Assembly (NCBI GenBank): GCA_036346395.1
Contig: CM070615.1
Location: forward strand, 8,251,534 to 8,315,533
DNA length: 64,000 nucleotides
Direction of reading: 5' to 3'
Source: Hsuehochloa calcarea
Taxonomy: Eukaryota > Streptophyta > Magnoliopsida > Poales > Poaceae
Each line of letters begins with the position of its first letter. The stretch's first letter is position 1. This document shows, piece by piece, positions 23,590-35,060 of the stretch. The notes beneath the pieces were generated by a model. That model saw only the letters and a program-made list of their open reading frames with translations. It searched no databases and had not been told where the DNA came from. Made by a program: the position numbers and the translations under genes.

Positions 23590-26105
23590 TCCAAACGATC
23601 TACCAAAAGATCGATACTCCCTGCCTAGGTGCTACCCGTGGTCTCTCCTCACGATATCCTAATCCAACATGCTGCCTAGACCCACCAAAAGAGTCTACAA
23701 AGTTCTCTATAAATCTAGGCCTATATGTGGTTCGATAAACAGGCTGCCTAGCTCTAGAGACTACAGCTGGAGAAGGGACTCCTCTAATGGATCTCAAGGC
23801 GCTCATCCTCTCTTTTCTCTCAAGTTTTGCTCTGAAGCAGAACTCAACAAGGTGGCCTTCTTTCTTGTGAAGATGCAATGGTGCTGGACCTTTGAGGGGT
23901 CTCAGATCAAGGAGTAAAACACATTTCTTGCCAGAAAGAGTTTGAGCAAAACCAGCAGATTTGAAAACAACCCTGGATGGCTTAGGAGGTTCTAGCTCAA
24001 ACAAACCATTCTTCACAACTCTAGCAATCATAGGTGGGTTTTTCTTGGAATGCTCTAGGGAATTGAAACATAGACCACTATTTTTCACGCTCACCTTGGA
24101 TTGATTAAGAATCATGTTGAGTTTCTTTTTTCCACTCGAAAACTTCTCAAGAGTCACCTTGAGGTAATCATTCTCCTTAATTAGACTCTCACATCTAGTG
24201 CACTTGCTAGACTTGATTACCTCATTACGTTTACTCTTAAGAAGGGCCACTTCCACTTTGAAGGCCTCACAAGACACACAATAGGATTCCTTAATCCTAT
24301 TCAGCTGCTCCTTAAACTTGACTCTAAATGCCTCTTGAATCTGACCAATCATGGTTTCAACTTCAGCATTCAAAACACAAGAGTTAGAATCAATGACTTT
24401 CTTAGAAGCAGTAAAAGACATAGATTTTTCAATTTTAGCCTTTTCTTCAAGAGTCTTGTTTAACGCTTCAATCTATATTGTAAGCTTGGGACAATTTTCA
24501 CAAGATGCAGCTCTAGAGTAAACCACCATTTCAGTCATCTCTTGCATCTTAATCCTATTATTCTTACAATGAGAGCATGTGTGACTAGCATCAAATTTTT
24601 GCAATTCTTTCAACGAGCTATCCAGTTTTAATTCTAGCAAAGCACAATTTGAGCAAGTTAAAGGAATAGGTTCCATGGCAGTCACATCAAGAGAAATGAC
24701 ATCTAAGCAAATAGAACTAGACTTGAGAGATTCTAGTTCATCAAGAGCATCTTTTAGTTGATTAGCAACAGAGGAATGAGCAGATTTCAAGCTTGTCAAA
24801 TCTTTAAGCAAGCTAGTGCATGAATCACAAATATCATCAGGATTAATAGATTTAAGCCTAATAACTTCTAGGTTCAAATTATCAATCATAATATCCTGCT
24901 TCTTAATCATTTTTACTTGCTTATGCAATTTCTGTTCAGCAAGCACCAAGGCCCTTTTCATGTCAGCAATTGAAGGGCATACCTCATCAGGATCACTAAA
25001 TGGATCATCATCGTTGGAGGAGTCGCTGTCGTGGCTGTTCTTGGCCATGAAACACATGCCTGTGAAGTCATGAGCCTTCTTCTTGCCACGGGAGTCACTC
25101 GCCGTCCTCCGCTTCCGAGTCCACATCGCTCATATTTACATTCTCTAGAGCGGCAAGGACCCGGCTGACAAACTTGCGATAGTTTGTCTTCTTGGGTTTT
25201 GCATCCCTTTCCTGGGGATGTCTTCGTGTCTCCTTCTCCTCCTTGCCCTTTAGCTTGGGGCACCTGGAACGAATGTGGTTTGGCTCACCACATTCAAAGC
25301 ACGTGATTGGTCCACTTCACCTATTCCTTACCTTGTTGTACGCTCTTGTGAATTTGGTGGATAGGAGGGCTAAGTCATCCCTGCGATTTCTCAAGTTGCT
25401 CATCGCTCAAATAATGTAAAGCGATAATGAAAACCGATGAGCTACAATCAAGAGACTCGTAAGAACAACCCTTGGATTTTTCGACCACTAATGCCATCGA
25501 CTCTTCTTGGGAGACGCGAGATAAAGTCAATCTCATGCGCCTTCAACCTCGAGTATAGCTTATCCATGGTAAGCTCACTCATGACATGATGTTGTCATTG
25601 ATGGAAGTGATCTTCATTCCCTGCACCTTCACATCAAGAGCACCCAAAAGTCGGCGTGCATTTTCGCACTCGTAAAATACTAAGTCAACAAATACAAGAT
25701 CATGAAGAATCTTAGAAAATCTTCCCACACTCATCCAAAGACTCACCAGGCCTTTGCTCGATCTTAGAGTATACTTTCTTGAGCTGGTTCTGTCTCACTT
25801 CCTTGATCGCAGTGGACCCTTCGTGATAGTCACAAAGAGTCCGCCAGATCTCATGAGCGACCGCAAGTGAGCAACACGCCAAACTCGGATCGACTAAGGC
25901 CTTGGATCAAATAATTCGAGCCTTGTCGCTTGCCTCCACATCCGAGTGATCATATCGCCATCTACCGCACGACATAAGGGTTTTTCACCTTAAGCCAAAT
26001 AGCGTGCCCTTGAGCCTCGATATATGCTTGCATACGAGCCTTCCAATATGCAAAGTCAACTCCATCAAAAATATGTGGCTTGGTTGAGTACTTGTCAATC
26101 GCCAT
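23590..26105 (-). pseudogene. Copia-B gag with zinc knuckle and long CxxC-rich coiled coil
   Basis: The start ATG at 26105-26103 gives MAIDKYSTKPHIFDGVDF and YWKARMQAYIEAQGHAIWLK, a clear copia gag N-terminus. It is interrupted after about 45 codons. The CCHC knuckle CFECGEPNHIRSRC lies at about 25263-25305. From 25126 to 23600 two open frames encode an acidic segment (SDSSNDDDPFSDPDE) and a coiled coil with six CxxC pairs (CDSC, CSNC, CSHC, CENC, CVSC, CTRC). A basic Arg-rich tail follows. The extension is larger than the capsid part. Confidence 0.86.
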
Positions 26106-26145
26106 GGCTCCAAAGACCGGTTAAGATCTATGAGAAGAGCTAAGT

Positions 26146-26158
26146 GGCTCTGATACCA
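26146..26158 (-). other. Primer-binding site of Copia-B
   Basis: The minus strand reads TGGTATCAGAGCC two bases after the LTR end. It is complementary to the 3' end of initiator tRNA-Met without mismatch over 12 bases. Confidence 0.92.
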
Positions 26159-26160
26159 CT

Positions 26161-28055
26161 TGTAGGACCGTAAAGGCGACTAAGGGGGGTTGAATAGACG
26201 CTTTCTCAACTTTCTCGCCTAAATCAAATTCAACACGAACTTAACTCCTTTAGCTATAAAAGCTAAGAAGATCAGTAAGCGCACAGAGGAAGCCTTGTGC
26301 TGAATTCGATAACCCCCTCAACCTCACGACACAACCATGGAGAAGAGAACTCACAAGTCAGTTCTGGGCACTGGCGGTCAGACCGGCTGGGGATAGGCGG
26401 TCGGACCGACGTGCAACGAGCGGTCGGACCGGCTACTAACTGGCGGTCGGACCGTTGGATATCGGTTCGACTTCAGAAGATCGAAGCGGTTCGAACGCGG
26501 GCGGTCGGACCGCCGTTATAAAACCGGTCTGACCGATTTGGTCCAGAACCGAAAAATCAAACCCAAATCCAAAACGAAATTTGATCCAACTTTTGAATCA
26601 ACCAATGAAACTTGACCAAATTTCGAGTACACCTCCCTAAGGATATTAGAGAGCTATTTCTAGCGACGATCCTTCAGATCCACTCCGTAGAAACAATCTC
26701 TCAAGGTTTTACCGAAGAAGTGCACAAACCCTAGAAATATGAAAAACTTTGATTCAAAACTTGCTTGTGGGGATTGATGGTCTAGATGATTCTAGAAGTA
26801 TTCCCACACATCAAAGCAAGAGAAAATAGGTCAAGAGACCAAGCTTCACCATTTGAATCAAGGAAGCACCAAATTCATCCAAAAGAGAGAAGAACACAAA
26901 GGGAGACAAATGATCTCTCAAGCAAGCATCACAAGATTGATTGATCACACTAGATGCTTACAAAGCCTCTCCAACAAGGAGGACAAGAGCTCACACAAGG
27001 AGCACACACACAATCTCCAAACCCTAGTTTCTCCTCTCCTCTCCTCCAAACCCTAGAAAAAGGATGAAGGGTGCCAAATGAATGCTTAGGGGTTTTACAT
27101 CTCCCCCCTTTCTATTTATACTAGAGGCCTAGTGTTTCACTTTTGGGACCCACTCACACATGGGACCCACACACACACATAACTATTGAAGCAATCGCCT
27201 GCTTCACCACGTGTAGGTTTATCAGCGGTTCTCATCACGTCGCCAAGCCTCTCTTGTCCGAATCCTATCGGAATCTCCCAGAGACTCGCACCGACTTTCG
27301 CACCGCCTGATCCAACCAGCTGTATCGAACTACCCGTTCGATCCATCTTGCCCATTTCGCACCATGCTTGAGTCACACGACCACCCAGATCCATGATCGC
27401 TCGACCTCGGCTCTCCAAGCGTAGTCCCGATCCACCTCACCGCTGACGCCGTTGACTGCAAGCCACCGCACAAAGAATAGACAAACAAACCATTTTCGGG
27501 AACAAGTTCTTCACAACTTGACCCACGTTAGTTCCACAATGCAATATGCAACAATAAAGCATTGAAGTTTACACAATAAACACCATCAATACACAACAAT
27601 GCCAACAAGGCCGAGTCTCAAGTCATCGGCGGTCCGATCGCTTTCACAAGGCCGGTCCGATCGATTCCGTGCCGGTCCGACCGATCCACAACGGCGGTCG
27701 GACCGCTGAAAAGACTTAACCAAATTTTCAGCTGAAAATCCAAACCTTCCGAAACTTCGAATAGAACTTTGACTGGGAGCTCCAAAATGATGTGACCACA
27801 TCCAGAGACTCCTCACTTGCCTACACAACCTATTTTTGGCTCACCCAACAACCACTTTTCATTTTGGCGGTCGGATCGCAAGCACCGCCGGCCGATTTTC
27901 CCATCGCCGGCTCGGACGGCGACTGTCCGGTCGGACCGCCCGTGTCCTGACAGCCCTGGAGCAAACCCAAAAACGTGTGATTTTGCAAACCAACAAAGCC
28001 ATTGCCAATTGACTCATCATCCTGAGATCGTGCACATATCCTCACGATATCCACA
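26161..28055 (-). repeat. 5' LTR of Copia-B
   Basis: Partner of 17013-18904. TATA-like box at about 27120-27112 (minus). Palindromic GGTCGGACC clusters lie at about 26370-26530, 27625-27705 and 27865-27945. It ends at 28055, followed by TSD caagg at 28056-28060. Confidence 0.93.
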
Positions 28056-29509
28056 CAAGGTATGAAACCTAGTAGAACCTCCTAGTGGTCATAATGTAAT
28101 AGGAACCCGTTGAGTGTTCAAAAAATAAACAAAGTGAGGATAGTTCTGCGGTTAGAAATAAGGCTAGATTGATAGCTCGGGATTTTAGCCAAGTTGAGGG
28201 GTTAGACTTTGATGAAACAATTTATCTTGTTGCTAGATTGGAAGTCATTCGTATTCTGCTTGCATTTGCTGTATCTAAGGGTTTTAGGCTGCATCAGATG
28301 GATGTCAAGAGTGCATTTCTAAATGGCTACATAGAGGACGAAGTGTATGTTAGGAAACCCCCGAGTTTTGAGAATTCCAAGCATCCACATCATGTTTTCA
28401 AGCTATCCAAAGCCTTGTATGGTATTAAGCAAGCCCACAGAGCCTGGTATGATAGACTTAAGACCTTTTTACTTAGGAATAATTTTGAGATGGGTAAGGC
28501 GGATCATACTCTTTTCATTCCTAGGCATGGCAATGACTTCTTGCTTGTTCAGATTTATGTAGATGATATTATCTTCGGTGGTTCTTCTCATGTTCTTGTT
28601 TCCAGTTTTTCTAAGATCATGTCCAGTGAATTTGATATTAGCATGATGGGAGAGCTCAACTACTTTCTGGGGCTTCAAATCAAGCGGTGCAAGGAAGGAA
28701 TCTTCATCCATCAGATAAAGTACACTAAGGATCTACTCAAGCGCTTCGAGATGGGTGACTGCAAGCCCATCGCCGCTCCCATGGCGACTTTGACTGCTTT
28801 GGATCCAGATGAGGAAGGAGAAGCCGTGGATCAACGCGAGTACCGCAGCATGATCGGCTCCCTCCTATATCTAACGGCCTCAAGACCGGACATTCACTTC
28901 GCGGTCTGCCTCTGTGCGGGGTTTCAGGCGTCTCCGAGGACTTCACACCGCCAAGCCGTTAAGTGTGTCTTCAGGTACATTCACTCTACCCTTCAGTATG
29001 GCATTTGGTATTCCTACTCTTCTTCCTTGTCCATTCGGAGGTTTTCAGATTCTGATTTTATAGCCTGTCGGCTAGATAGGAAGAGTACCTCAAGCACTTA
29101 TCACTTCATAGGCACTTCTCTTATCTCTTGGTCTTCTAGGAAGCAGTCCTCTGTTGCACAATCCACTGCAGAAGCTGAATATGTAGCTGCAGCTAGTTGT
29201 TGTAGTCAGATTTTGTGGATAGTGTCCACTCTTAAGGATTATGGGTTATCTTTTGCTAGTGTTCATCTAATCTGTGATAACACTTCTGTCATTAATATTA
29301 CTAAGAACCCTGTGCAACACTCTAGGACCAAGCACATAGACATTTGTTATCACTTCTTTAGAGACCATGTTGAGAAGGGTGATATTGTACTACAATTTGT
29401 GGAGCCTGAGGCTCAGCTAGCTGATATCCTCACCAAGCCTTTAGACCTAACTAGGTTTGCCACCTTGATGGGTGAGTTAGGGATAATTTATCCCTATGGG
29501 TTGGTTTGA
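28056..29509 (+). CDS. Copia-D reverse transcriptase and RNase H
   Basis: This is the last piece of the Copia-D pol. Before the open frame, 28061-28168 encodes NLVEPPSGH and a TGA at the expected Trp after NKV, plus a frame change near 28120. From 28169 the frame is open for 446 codons. It holds RVT_2 with MDVKSAFLNGYIEDEVYV, ALYGIKQAHRAWYDRL and the catalytic YVDD at 28556-28567, then YRSMIGSLLYLTASRPDIHF. RNase H follows with RRFSDSDFIACRLDRKST, STAEAEYVAAASCCSQ, LICDNTSVINITKNPVQHSR and ADILTKPLDLTRFA. All catalytic acidic positions appear present, so this is the best preserved enzyme region in the window. Confidence 0.94.
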
Positions 29510-31333
29510 GGGGGAGTGTTGGTTTGAGGGGGAGTTGGTTCTCTTCTTATATTTTCTTGTTCATCTGATTTTTCCTTGATCTGTTTCTGAACTTGCTGAT
29601 CTTGTTGATCTTTTTAGGATTTTAGGTTTTTCTTGCATCTCATTGTATTTTATTGCATTCATATGAAAATCACAAAAAGATGCATTGTAATATAAACTTT
29701 ACTGCGTGTCTGTTAAATTGATAAAGCTTTGCTTATTACCCTCTAAAGCTTTAGTATTTTAATTTTTTTTTTCAATATCATGTCTAGTTTTTTGACTTGC
29801 TAGAATTATCATGCTTCCACATGTGTAGCTAAGTCTTTACTAAATGAGTTAGAACTTTGAGACAACTTGAACTAAAAATTGTAATTTATGGATCTTTTAG
29901 CTAAGTTGCACAATTAGTGATCCTCTTGTGATATTGGTCCTGTCAAAATTGCTTTGTTAGCTCTTGAATCTAGTGTTGAACATCTCTTGAGCTTTCTGTT
30001 GTTTTGTGAATAAAAAAGGGCTCTTATGCAAAATGAAAAATCCAATTTCAAGATTCTCATGTGATTAAATCGTGCCAAATTATTATCACAAGACTGCTTG
30101 TCAAATACATGAACTTAGAGATAGTTTGATGATCTAGACGATCTCATGGGGACTGCTTGTCAAATACATGAACTTGGAGATAGTTTGATGATCTAGACGA
30201 TCTCATGGGGACTGCTTGTCAAAAATGACATGAACCTCAAGATTTGTCGCTCTGGTTGAAGCTTAGGAAGAAATTGTGGATGGCTCCTAGTCCAGGTTCT
30301 TCTTCACTAAGATAGGCTGTTAATCGCCTTTGTTGAAGCTTAGGAATAGTTTATGGATGGCTCCTAGTTCAGGATCTTCTTCACTAAGATAGACCTTTAA
30401 TCAACATCAATATTCATTGCAAATGAAAACTGTTGAAAAATTTGGGTATCTGAGGTCATTTGAGCAAAATGAATCAATTTAGGACTTTCGTCTCTCGAAT
30501 GGTCATTGTTAGCTTCTAGATCTCACATTGACATTCTAACATGGCCATTATAACTTTAGCATCTCTGTTGATGAACTTGCTAATTTTGAAGCTTTGCTTA
30601 AATTTGTTACAATTCGTCGCTTTACTTTGAGCCTTCTAGCTTAGCTTAGATATATATGTCTTAACATGATCTTGCTAGCGCTTTCAGGCTTGATATGTAT
30701 TGTGCAAATAGTAGAAATACTAGCTTGTTCTTTTGGGTAATCTTCAAAGTTTCTTGTACTAAAATTTGAAAAATACCAAAAATTGAAGCCACTCCATTGC
30801 ATTTCATGCATGCTCTTTCTTATACTTCTTCCTCATTTCTACTTTTGTTATCTCTGGATGAGAGGAAGACGTGATTCCTTGATGACTCCATTGTCAAAGG
30901 GGGAGAAGATATAGTAAAAATGTTAAAAGTGGGAGCTATTTGGAGAAAAGAGGAGAAAATAAAATTTGTTGAAAAATGATGATCAAAGTGAGGGGAGCAT
31001 TTAATTTTCATTCTTGTGATCTTATTGCTATTTCTTAACTTGAATTGCAATTTTTGGAACCTCACAATGATCAAAGGTCAAATTGAACAATTGTTCTTTC
31101 AAATGGACCTTAAGTGAGATTTTTGTCTCTTCTCTAGAAATTGAAGCTTTCTCGCTTTCTTTTGTCTTATCTCGCTTGCCTATACTAATCTGAAGCTAAC
31201 CTGATCATTTCCTTTGCTTTCGCTTGCTCTTGGACCAAGTTGTTCATTTGTGCGAAAACGTGAGTATTTTTACTTTTCAAACCTTAAACTTACATTTTTG
31301 GGAAATTACCAATGTGTTCATCAAGGGGGAGAT
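29510..31333 (+). other. Copia-D 3' non-coding region with multiple polypurine tracts and direct repeats
   Basis: No supported gene. GAGGGGGAG tracts occur twice right after the stop (29509-29535), again near 30896-30907 and 30988-30997, and next to the LTR (31323-31333). A unit of about 60 bp is tandemly duplicated at about 30090-30210. A block of about 75 bp (GGATGGCTCCTAGT) is repeated at about 30256-30320 and 30333-30400. Multiple PPTs upstream of the 3' LTR are a known Sirevirus trait. Confidence 0.8.
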
Positions 31334-33166
31334 TGTGGATATCATGGGGATATGGTCATGGTCTTAGGATGATGTTACAATTGGCAATGGCGTTAAAGGT
31401 TTGTCGAATCACACGTTTTTGGAAAAGTTCGTGTTGCAGTCATCAAGGTCGACCGCCAGCCTCGTCGAGAAGTCGGCAATGATCGCCATGGGCGCGGTCC
31501 GACCGCCAAGATGTAACCTTGAGTTTGGAGCTGGGCCAAAAATAGGCAAGAGAGGGGATTCTCCTACAATTGCTCTCATAATTTTTGGAGGTTCCGGTCA
31601 AAAGATCTATTCGTTTGAAATTTCTAGAGAGGTCTCGGATTTCCAGGGTGGAAATTTGGCTAAGTACTAGCTGGGCGGTCATACCGGTTTTCACTTATTC
31701 GTCGACCATCAGGGTGGCAATTCTTGTTTGTTAGGCCAAGTTCATGGGTTTCAGTGCATATGTGTTGCATGATGCATGTTTTGACTAATGTGGGTCCAGT
31801 TGCGAAGAAATTATTCCCGGAATCGATTTCTTGGTCTATTGTTGTGCAAGACGCTTGGAGGTCAACGACGATGATGATCGGGACTAGGCTTGGAGAGGTG
31901 AGGTTCAAAACGATCGAGGATGCCGGGTGAAGTTAGTGGACTCAAGTATGGTGTAAAATGGACAAGGATGACCGAATGGGAGTTCGGTGCGACGGGTTGC
32001 ATCAAACGGTGTGGGTTCGGTGCAAGTGTCATGGTGGTTTCGGTGGGAGCCAGATAGGAGAGACTTGCCGACATGAAGAGAACCGTTGATCAACCTACAC
32101 GTGGTGAAGCATAAGATTGCTTCATGAAGATTTGACTCGGTCTTTGGAGAAGGATCAAGAAGGGGTATTTTGGTAACTTCACCAAGATATTGCCTTGATT
32201 GATTTTGGCTAAATCGCGGCGCAAGACGGTGCAAGGAGAAGTGGTTTAGGTCAAGAGAAGATGAAGACGACACTTTGAAATTTGTGCGTGAGTTAAACTC
32301 GTTTGTGTGTGGGCTTAACGGGTGCCCATTAGAGAATACCTTCTAGAAGCTAGCCTCCACTATAAATAGGGGAGGGTGCTGGTTGTGCACCTCCCACCTC
32401 TTGTGTTTTTGAGTTGAAACCATTTTTTTGTTTTTTAGGGAGAATAGAGGAGAGGTTAGGGTTCTAGAGTTTGGATTGAGTACTCAAGTGTTGTGTGTTT
32501 GTCCTCCATGATAGAGTGGCTGTAAACCAACATCTATCTCGAATCAATCCATGCAAGATTCCTCAAGTTGATTCTCTTTATGTTCTTGCTCTCTATTTTG
32601 TGATTTTGGGGCTTTCTTTAATCGACTCCTTTTCTGTTGATTTCTAATCTGGATCGTGCTTGCTGTGGCATGTGGAAACACATCTAGGATCATCTTGATC
32701 ATCTATAACCCACGAGAAAGTTTTTGGATCTTATTTTTGTTTTGACTTGGTTTTGAACCAACCTTCACTCAAACAGAAAAAGTCAAAACTTTGGCAAAGA
32801 TCCTCACGATCTTTGATTGGAATAGGTTACTGACATCATAGAGAATGTGTGTTCTAAGTTTCATCAAGTTTGGAGTTGTGGATTAAAAGTTAGACATATT
32901 TGTGATTTCATTTTTAATTTGCTTTTATCTGCTCATCGTGGCCGAGGTCGGATCGCTTCTTGTGATAGGTCGATCGCCATATTAAGAGGTCAGACCGTCC
33001 AACTCTTTGGGAATTGAGTTTTTGATGATTTTAGTTGTTTTACTTTGGGGTTTTGATTTTTATTGTTCTCATAGTTATTGGAGTGAAAAACGTGTTGAAT
33101 CCAATAAAAGTGAAAAAGAGATCGTGCTCCTGTTCACCTCTCTTTAATCGCCGTTTCGGTCCAATA
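31334..33166 (+). repeat. 3' LTR of Copia-D
   Basis: It begins TGTGGATATCATGGGGATA after the PPT, like the other copia LTRs here read on their own strand. It ends near 33166 with TTTCGGTCCAATA, where the family has CCAACA. Only degenerate palindromic motifs are left (about 31448-31512, 31674-31711, 32945-33000), which agrees with an older insertion. Its missing 5' partner prevents dating and TSD confirmation. Confidence 0.88.
32361..32370 (+). promoter_or_regulatory. TATA box of the Copia-D LTR promoter
   Basis: TATAAATAGG sits in the same place as CTATAAATAG in the Copia-A and Copia-C LTRs, about 1 kb into the LTR. It marks the likely U3/R promoter. Confidence 0.65.
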
Positions 33167-33445
33167 GACAGTTGAAGATCGCTCTTGCCGGTCAACTCGC
33201 CGAGGTACTCGATATTATCCACCGAGTTTTCTGCCAAATTAAAGGGATTTCAAGTTGCTAATCCCATCAAGCAACACCGTACCAAGCGAACTATCAGATG
33301 AGACACCGGGGGCAAACCAACTAGCTCTGATGGAATGCTCACTTTTCCCCTAAATCCACCATCTAACTCTGTTGTCTCCAAATCTCGAAACTCGTACAGT
33401 AGCATTGAATCTTTAAATATCTCGTAGCTGGGTTCAAAAAAGGGA
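33167..33445 (-). pseudogene. NLR leucine-rich-repeat fragment, copy 1
   Basis: The minus strand encodes AENSVDNIEYLGELTGKSDL (33240 to 33180), homologous to LARNSVENIERLQELTNMRD of the NLR at 36246-39355. Upstream (33440-33300) lies a segment matching the MELDGGFRGKVSIPSELV repeat of copy 2. The reading ends at 33167 in the Copia-D LTR. This is the C-terminal LRR part of another cluster member, cut by Copia-D. Confidence 0.82.
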
Positions 33446-33957
33446 GGAAGGAAGGGGGGTTGTATTGTCGTCAGAATATGTCATCAGTTTTGAGGTTTTG
33501 AACAATGTTATTCTTAAGTGATTGATCATCTCAAAAGCAACACCATGCTTGATTAGGGCTTAAGTGAGTAACAACTACAGTGTGTAGTTCCTCAAAAAAA
33601 AAAACTCCGAGAGTGCATAAAATTTATTCAAGATTACAAAAGATTGCATATAAATACAAAATAGCCGCAGTTTAAGCACTAAGTAGAATGAATTAAAGTA
33701 AACAAAGAAGTACGAAAGAACAAGAGTAGAGAATGGAACGTTCAAACAAAACATCAATCAGTGCTTCGGCTGGTATTACAATAACTGGTTGAGGGTTCTG
33801 AGAATTTCGCCTGAAAAGTTCACCATTTGCCACAAGAACAGCAACTAGATAAGGGTACAAGATCTTAGTACTGCAAAAAGTAACAATTAACGACAATGAA
33901 AAGAAAAATGATAAAACAAAAGGATGTTCTGCTTGAATCGCTGCTGCCCGTCGTTGG
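33446..33957 (-). other. 3' UTR-like sequence between LRR fragments
   Basis: It has no homologous coding frame on the minus strand. It begins after the WTDD stop of the LRR C-terminus (33958) and contains a poly-A signal AATAAA at 33628-33623 and a T-run near 33595. It matches 62481-63031 of copy 2. Confidence 0.6.
33623..33628 (-). terminator. Putative polyadenylation signal AATAAA
   Basis: It lies about 330 bp downstream of the LRR stop on the minus strand and is kept in the duplicate at 62687-62682. Confidence 0.45.
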
Positions 33958-34374
33958 CTAATCATCGGTCCATCCTTGAAAGATAAAGTTGACGCCAGGA
34001 TGATGCGCGGCAAACGCGCTCCTCAATGCAGACCTTGCCGCTGCTACTGCTACTTCTGGTTTGTCCAAGTACTCGAAGCCAACAGGAACACACGTGACTT
34101 GTCTGAGGCCAGCTGGCAAGTGCTCGATGCCAACAGGAACACACGTGACCTCGCTTTGCGTCACATCGAAACGTAGCTCGAGCCTCTGGAGCCTGGGCAT
34201 TGTCCCCGCTTCAAAGGTCGGGAACGGTTTAGGACAACCGAACACCAGGTCCCTAAGGGCTCGGAATGCCACGCCAGTGCCGGGGATGACAACCCTTTCT
34301 TCTGGACATTCTTGAATACACAACCGGAGGTGGACAAGGGAGGGCAAGCCTGCAAGAATACCAACACCATCTTG
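33958..34374 (-). pseudogene. NLR LRR C-terminus joined to copia gag, copy 1
   Basis: The minus-strand frame gives QDGVGILAGLPSLVHLRL, QECPEERVVIPGTGVAFRAL, FPTFEAGTMPRLQRLELRFD and ends AAHHPGVNFIFQGWTDD. It is the same C-terminal LRR as in the NLR gene at 36246-36470 but with an intact end. It follows copia gag at 34371-34375 in a different frame, with the short shared sequence AAGATGG at the joint. It includes a small internal repeat, with CVPVG occurring twice. Confidence 0.85.
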
Positions 34375-35060
34375 ATTTTGACCAGCTCTTATAGCCGTTT
34401 GAACTTTTACCTCGAGATCCATTGTTTGCGTTCTTCTCCTCTTGCCTGCCACGAATAAACAAGTCTGCTCCTTGCGAGCTTGAATTTTCAGAAGGTACCA
34501 TATGTTTCATCTTCTCCTTTGCATGCAAAGCTTCATAAAGTTCATTAAGAGTGAGAGTATCTCTACTATATAATATGGTATCTCTGAAATTTGAAAAAAA
34601 AACTAGACAGTGAACACAAAAGAATAAGACCCAAATCCTCATCATCATATTTTACCTCCATCGACTCTAGGCCGGTAACGATCTCCTTAAACACCGAAAG
34701 ATGATCAAGCACAGATCCTCTTTCTTGCAATTTATGAGAGTACAATTTCTGCTTGAGATGCATCTTGCTGGTGAGATCCTTTGTCATGGAGATTTGTTCA
34801 AGCTTCAGCCATAATGCAGCAGATGTCTTCTGCTTTAAAACATCCTGCAAAATATCATTTGATAAATGTAGGTGAATCTGAGATAAAGCCTTACGGTCTT
34901 TGCGCTTCTCATCTGCGGTCCATTCGATAGGTTGTTTATCAAAACCTTCCAATGCATCATCCAAATCCATCTGTGCCAACACAGTCCTCATCTTTACTTG
35001 CCACAGCGAAAATCTTGTATCTCGACTCAGGAGTGGAAGATCATACTTCAAAGTCGCCAT
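34371..35060 (-). pseudogene. Copia gag fragment (UBN2-type), copy 1
   Basis: The ATG at 35060-35058 gives MATLKYDLPLLSRDTRFSLW. Then come ALSQIHLHLSNDILQDV, AALWLKLEQISMTKDLTSKM, LKQKLYSHKLQERGSVLDHL, GLILLCSLSSFF and, after a frameshift in an A-run (about 34596-34604), DTLTLNELYEALHAKEKMKH and NNGSRGKSSNGYKSWSKSR. This is a UBN2/DUF4219-type gag of a copia element distinct from the Sirevirus copies. It breaks off exactly where the zinc knuckle should start. Pol and 3' LTR are absent. Confidence 0.88.

Larger units (their letters stand above)
17013..28055 (-). mobile_element. Copia-B: full-length Sirevirus-like Ty1/copia element of a second subfamily
   Basis: It spans 11,043 bp with LTRs of 1892 and 1895 bp, an intact tRNA-iMet primer site, gag, protease, integrase, RT and RNase H on the minus strand, and TSD caagg. 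LTR ends and palindrome clusters resemble Copia-A/C, but most of the LTR and gag sequence differs, so it is a separate subfamily. Frames are broken in gag and around integrase; RT is largely open. Confidence 0.94.
4083..33166 (+). mobile_element. Ty1/copia Sirevirus-like element Copia-D, 5'-truncated, split by two nested insertions
   Basis: The plus-strand pieces at 4083-4890, 15800-17012 and 28056-33166 join into one copia internal region (gag end, protease, integrase, RT, RNase H, long 3' non-coding region, 3' LTR). The gaps are exactly filled by Copia-A and Copia-B, whose 5-bp duplications restore the reading. For instance the motif LMRG before 4890 continues as LPKLKAVKD after 15800. The 5' LTR, primer site and most of gag are missing. 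The 3' LTR ends in an LRR pseudogene. Multiple polypurine tracts and the long 3' non-coding region are features of the Sirevirus group. Confidence 0.9.

Noticed and set aside
23669..23917. Plus-strand frame opposite Copia-B gag
   Set aside because: Antisense shadow of the basic gag tail on the minus strand.
33693..34013. 106-codon minus frame after the LRR end
   Set aside because: It covers the 3' UTR-like sequence; its start overlaps the WTDD end of the LRR frame and the copy at 62752-63031 is open only by the same shared sequence.
34371..34375. Gag-LRR as a designed NLR integrated-decoy fusion
   Set aside because: Gag and LRR are in different reading frames at the joint in both copies, so no fusion protein with an LRR can be made without a frameshift.
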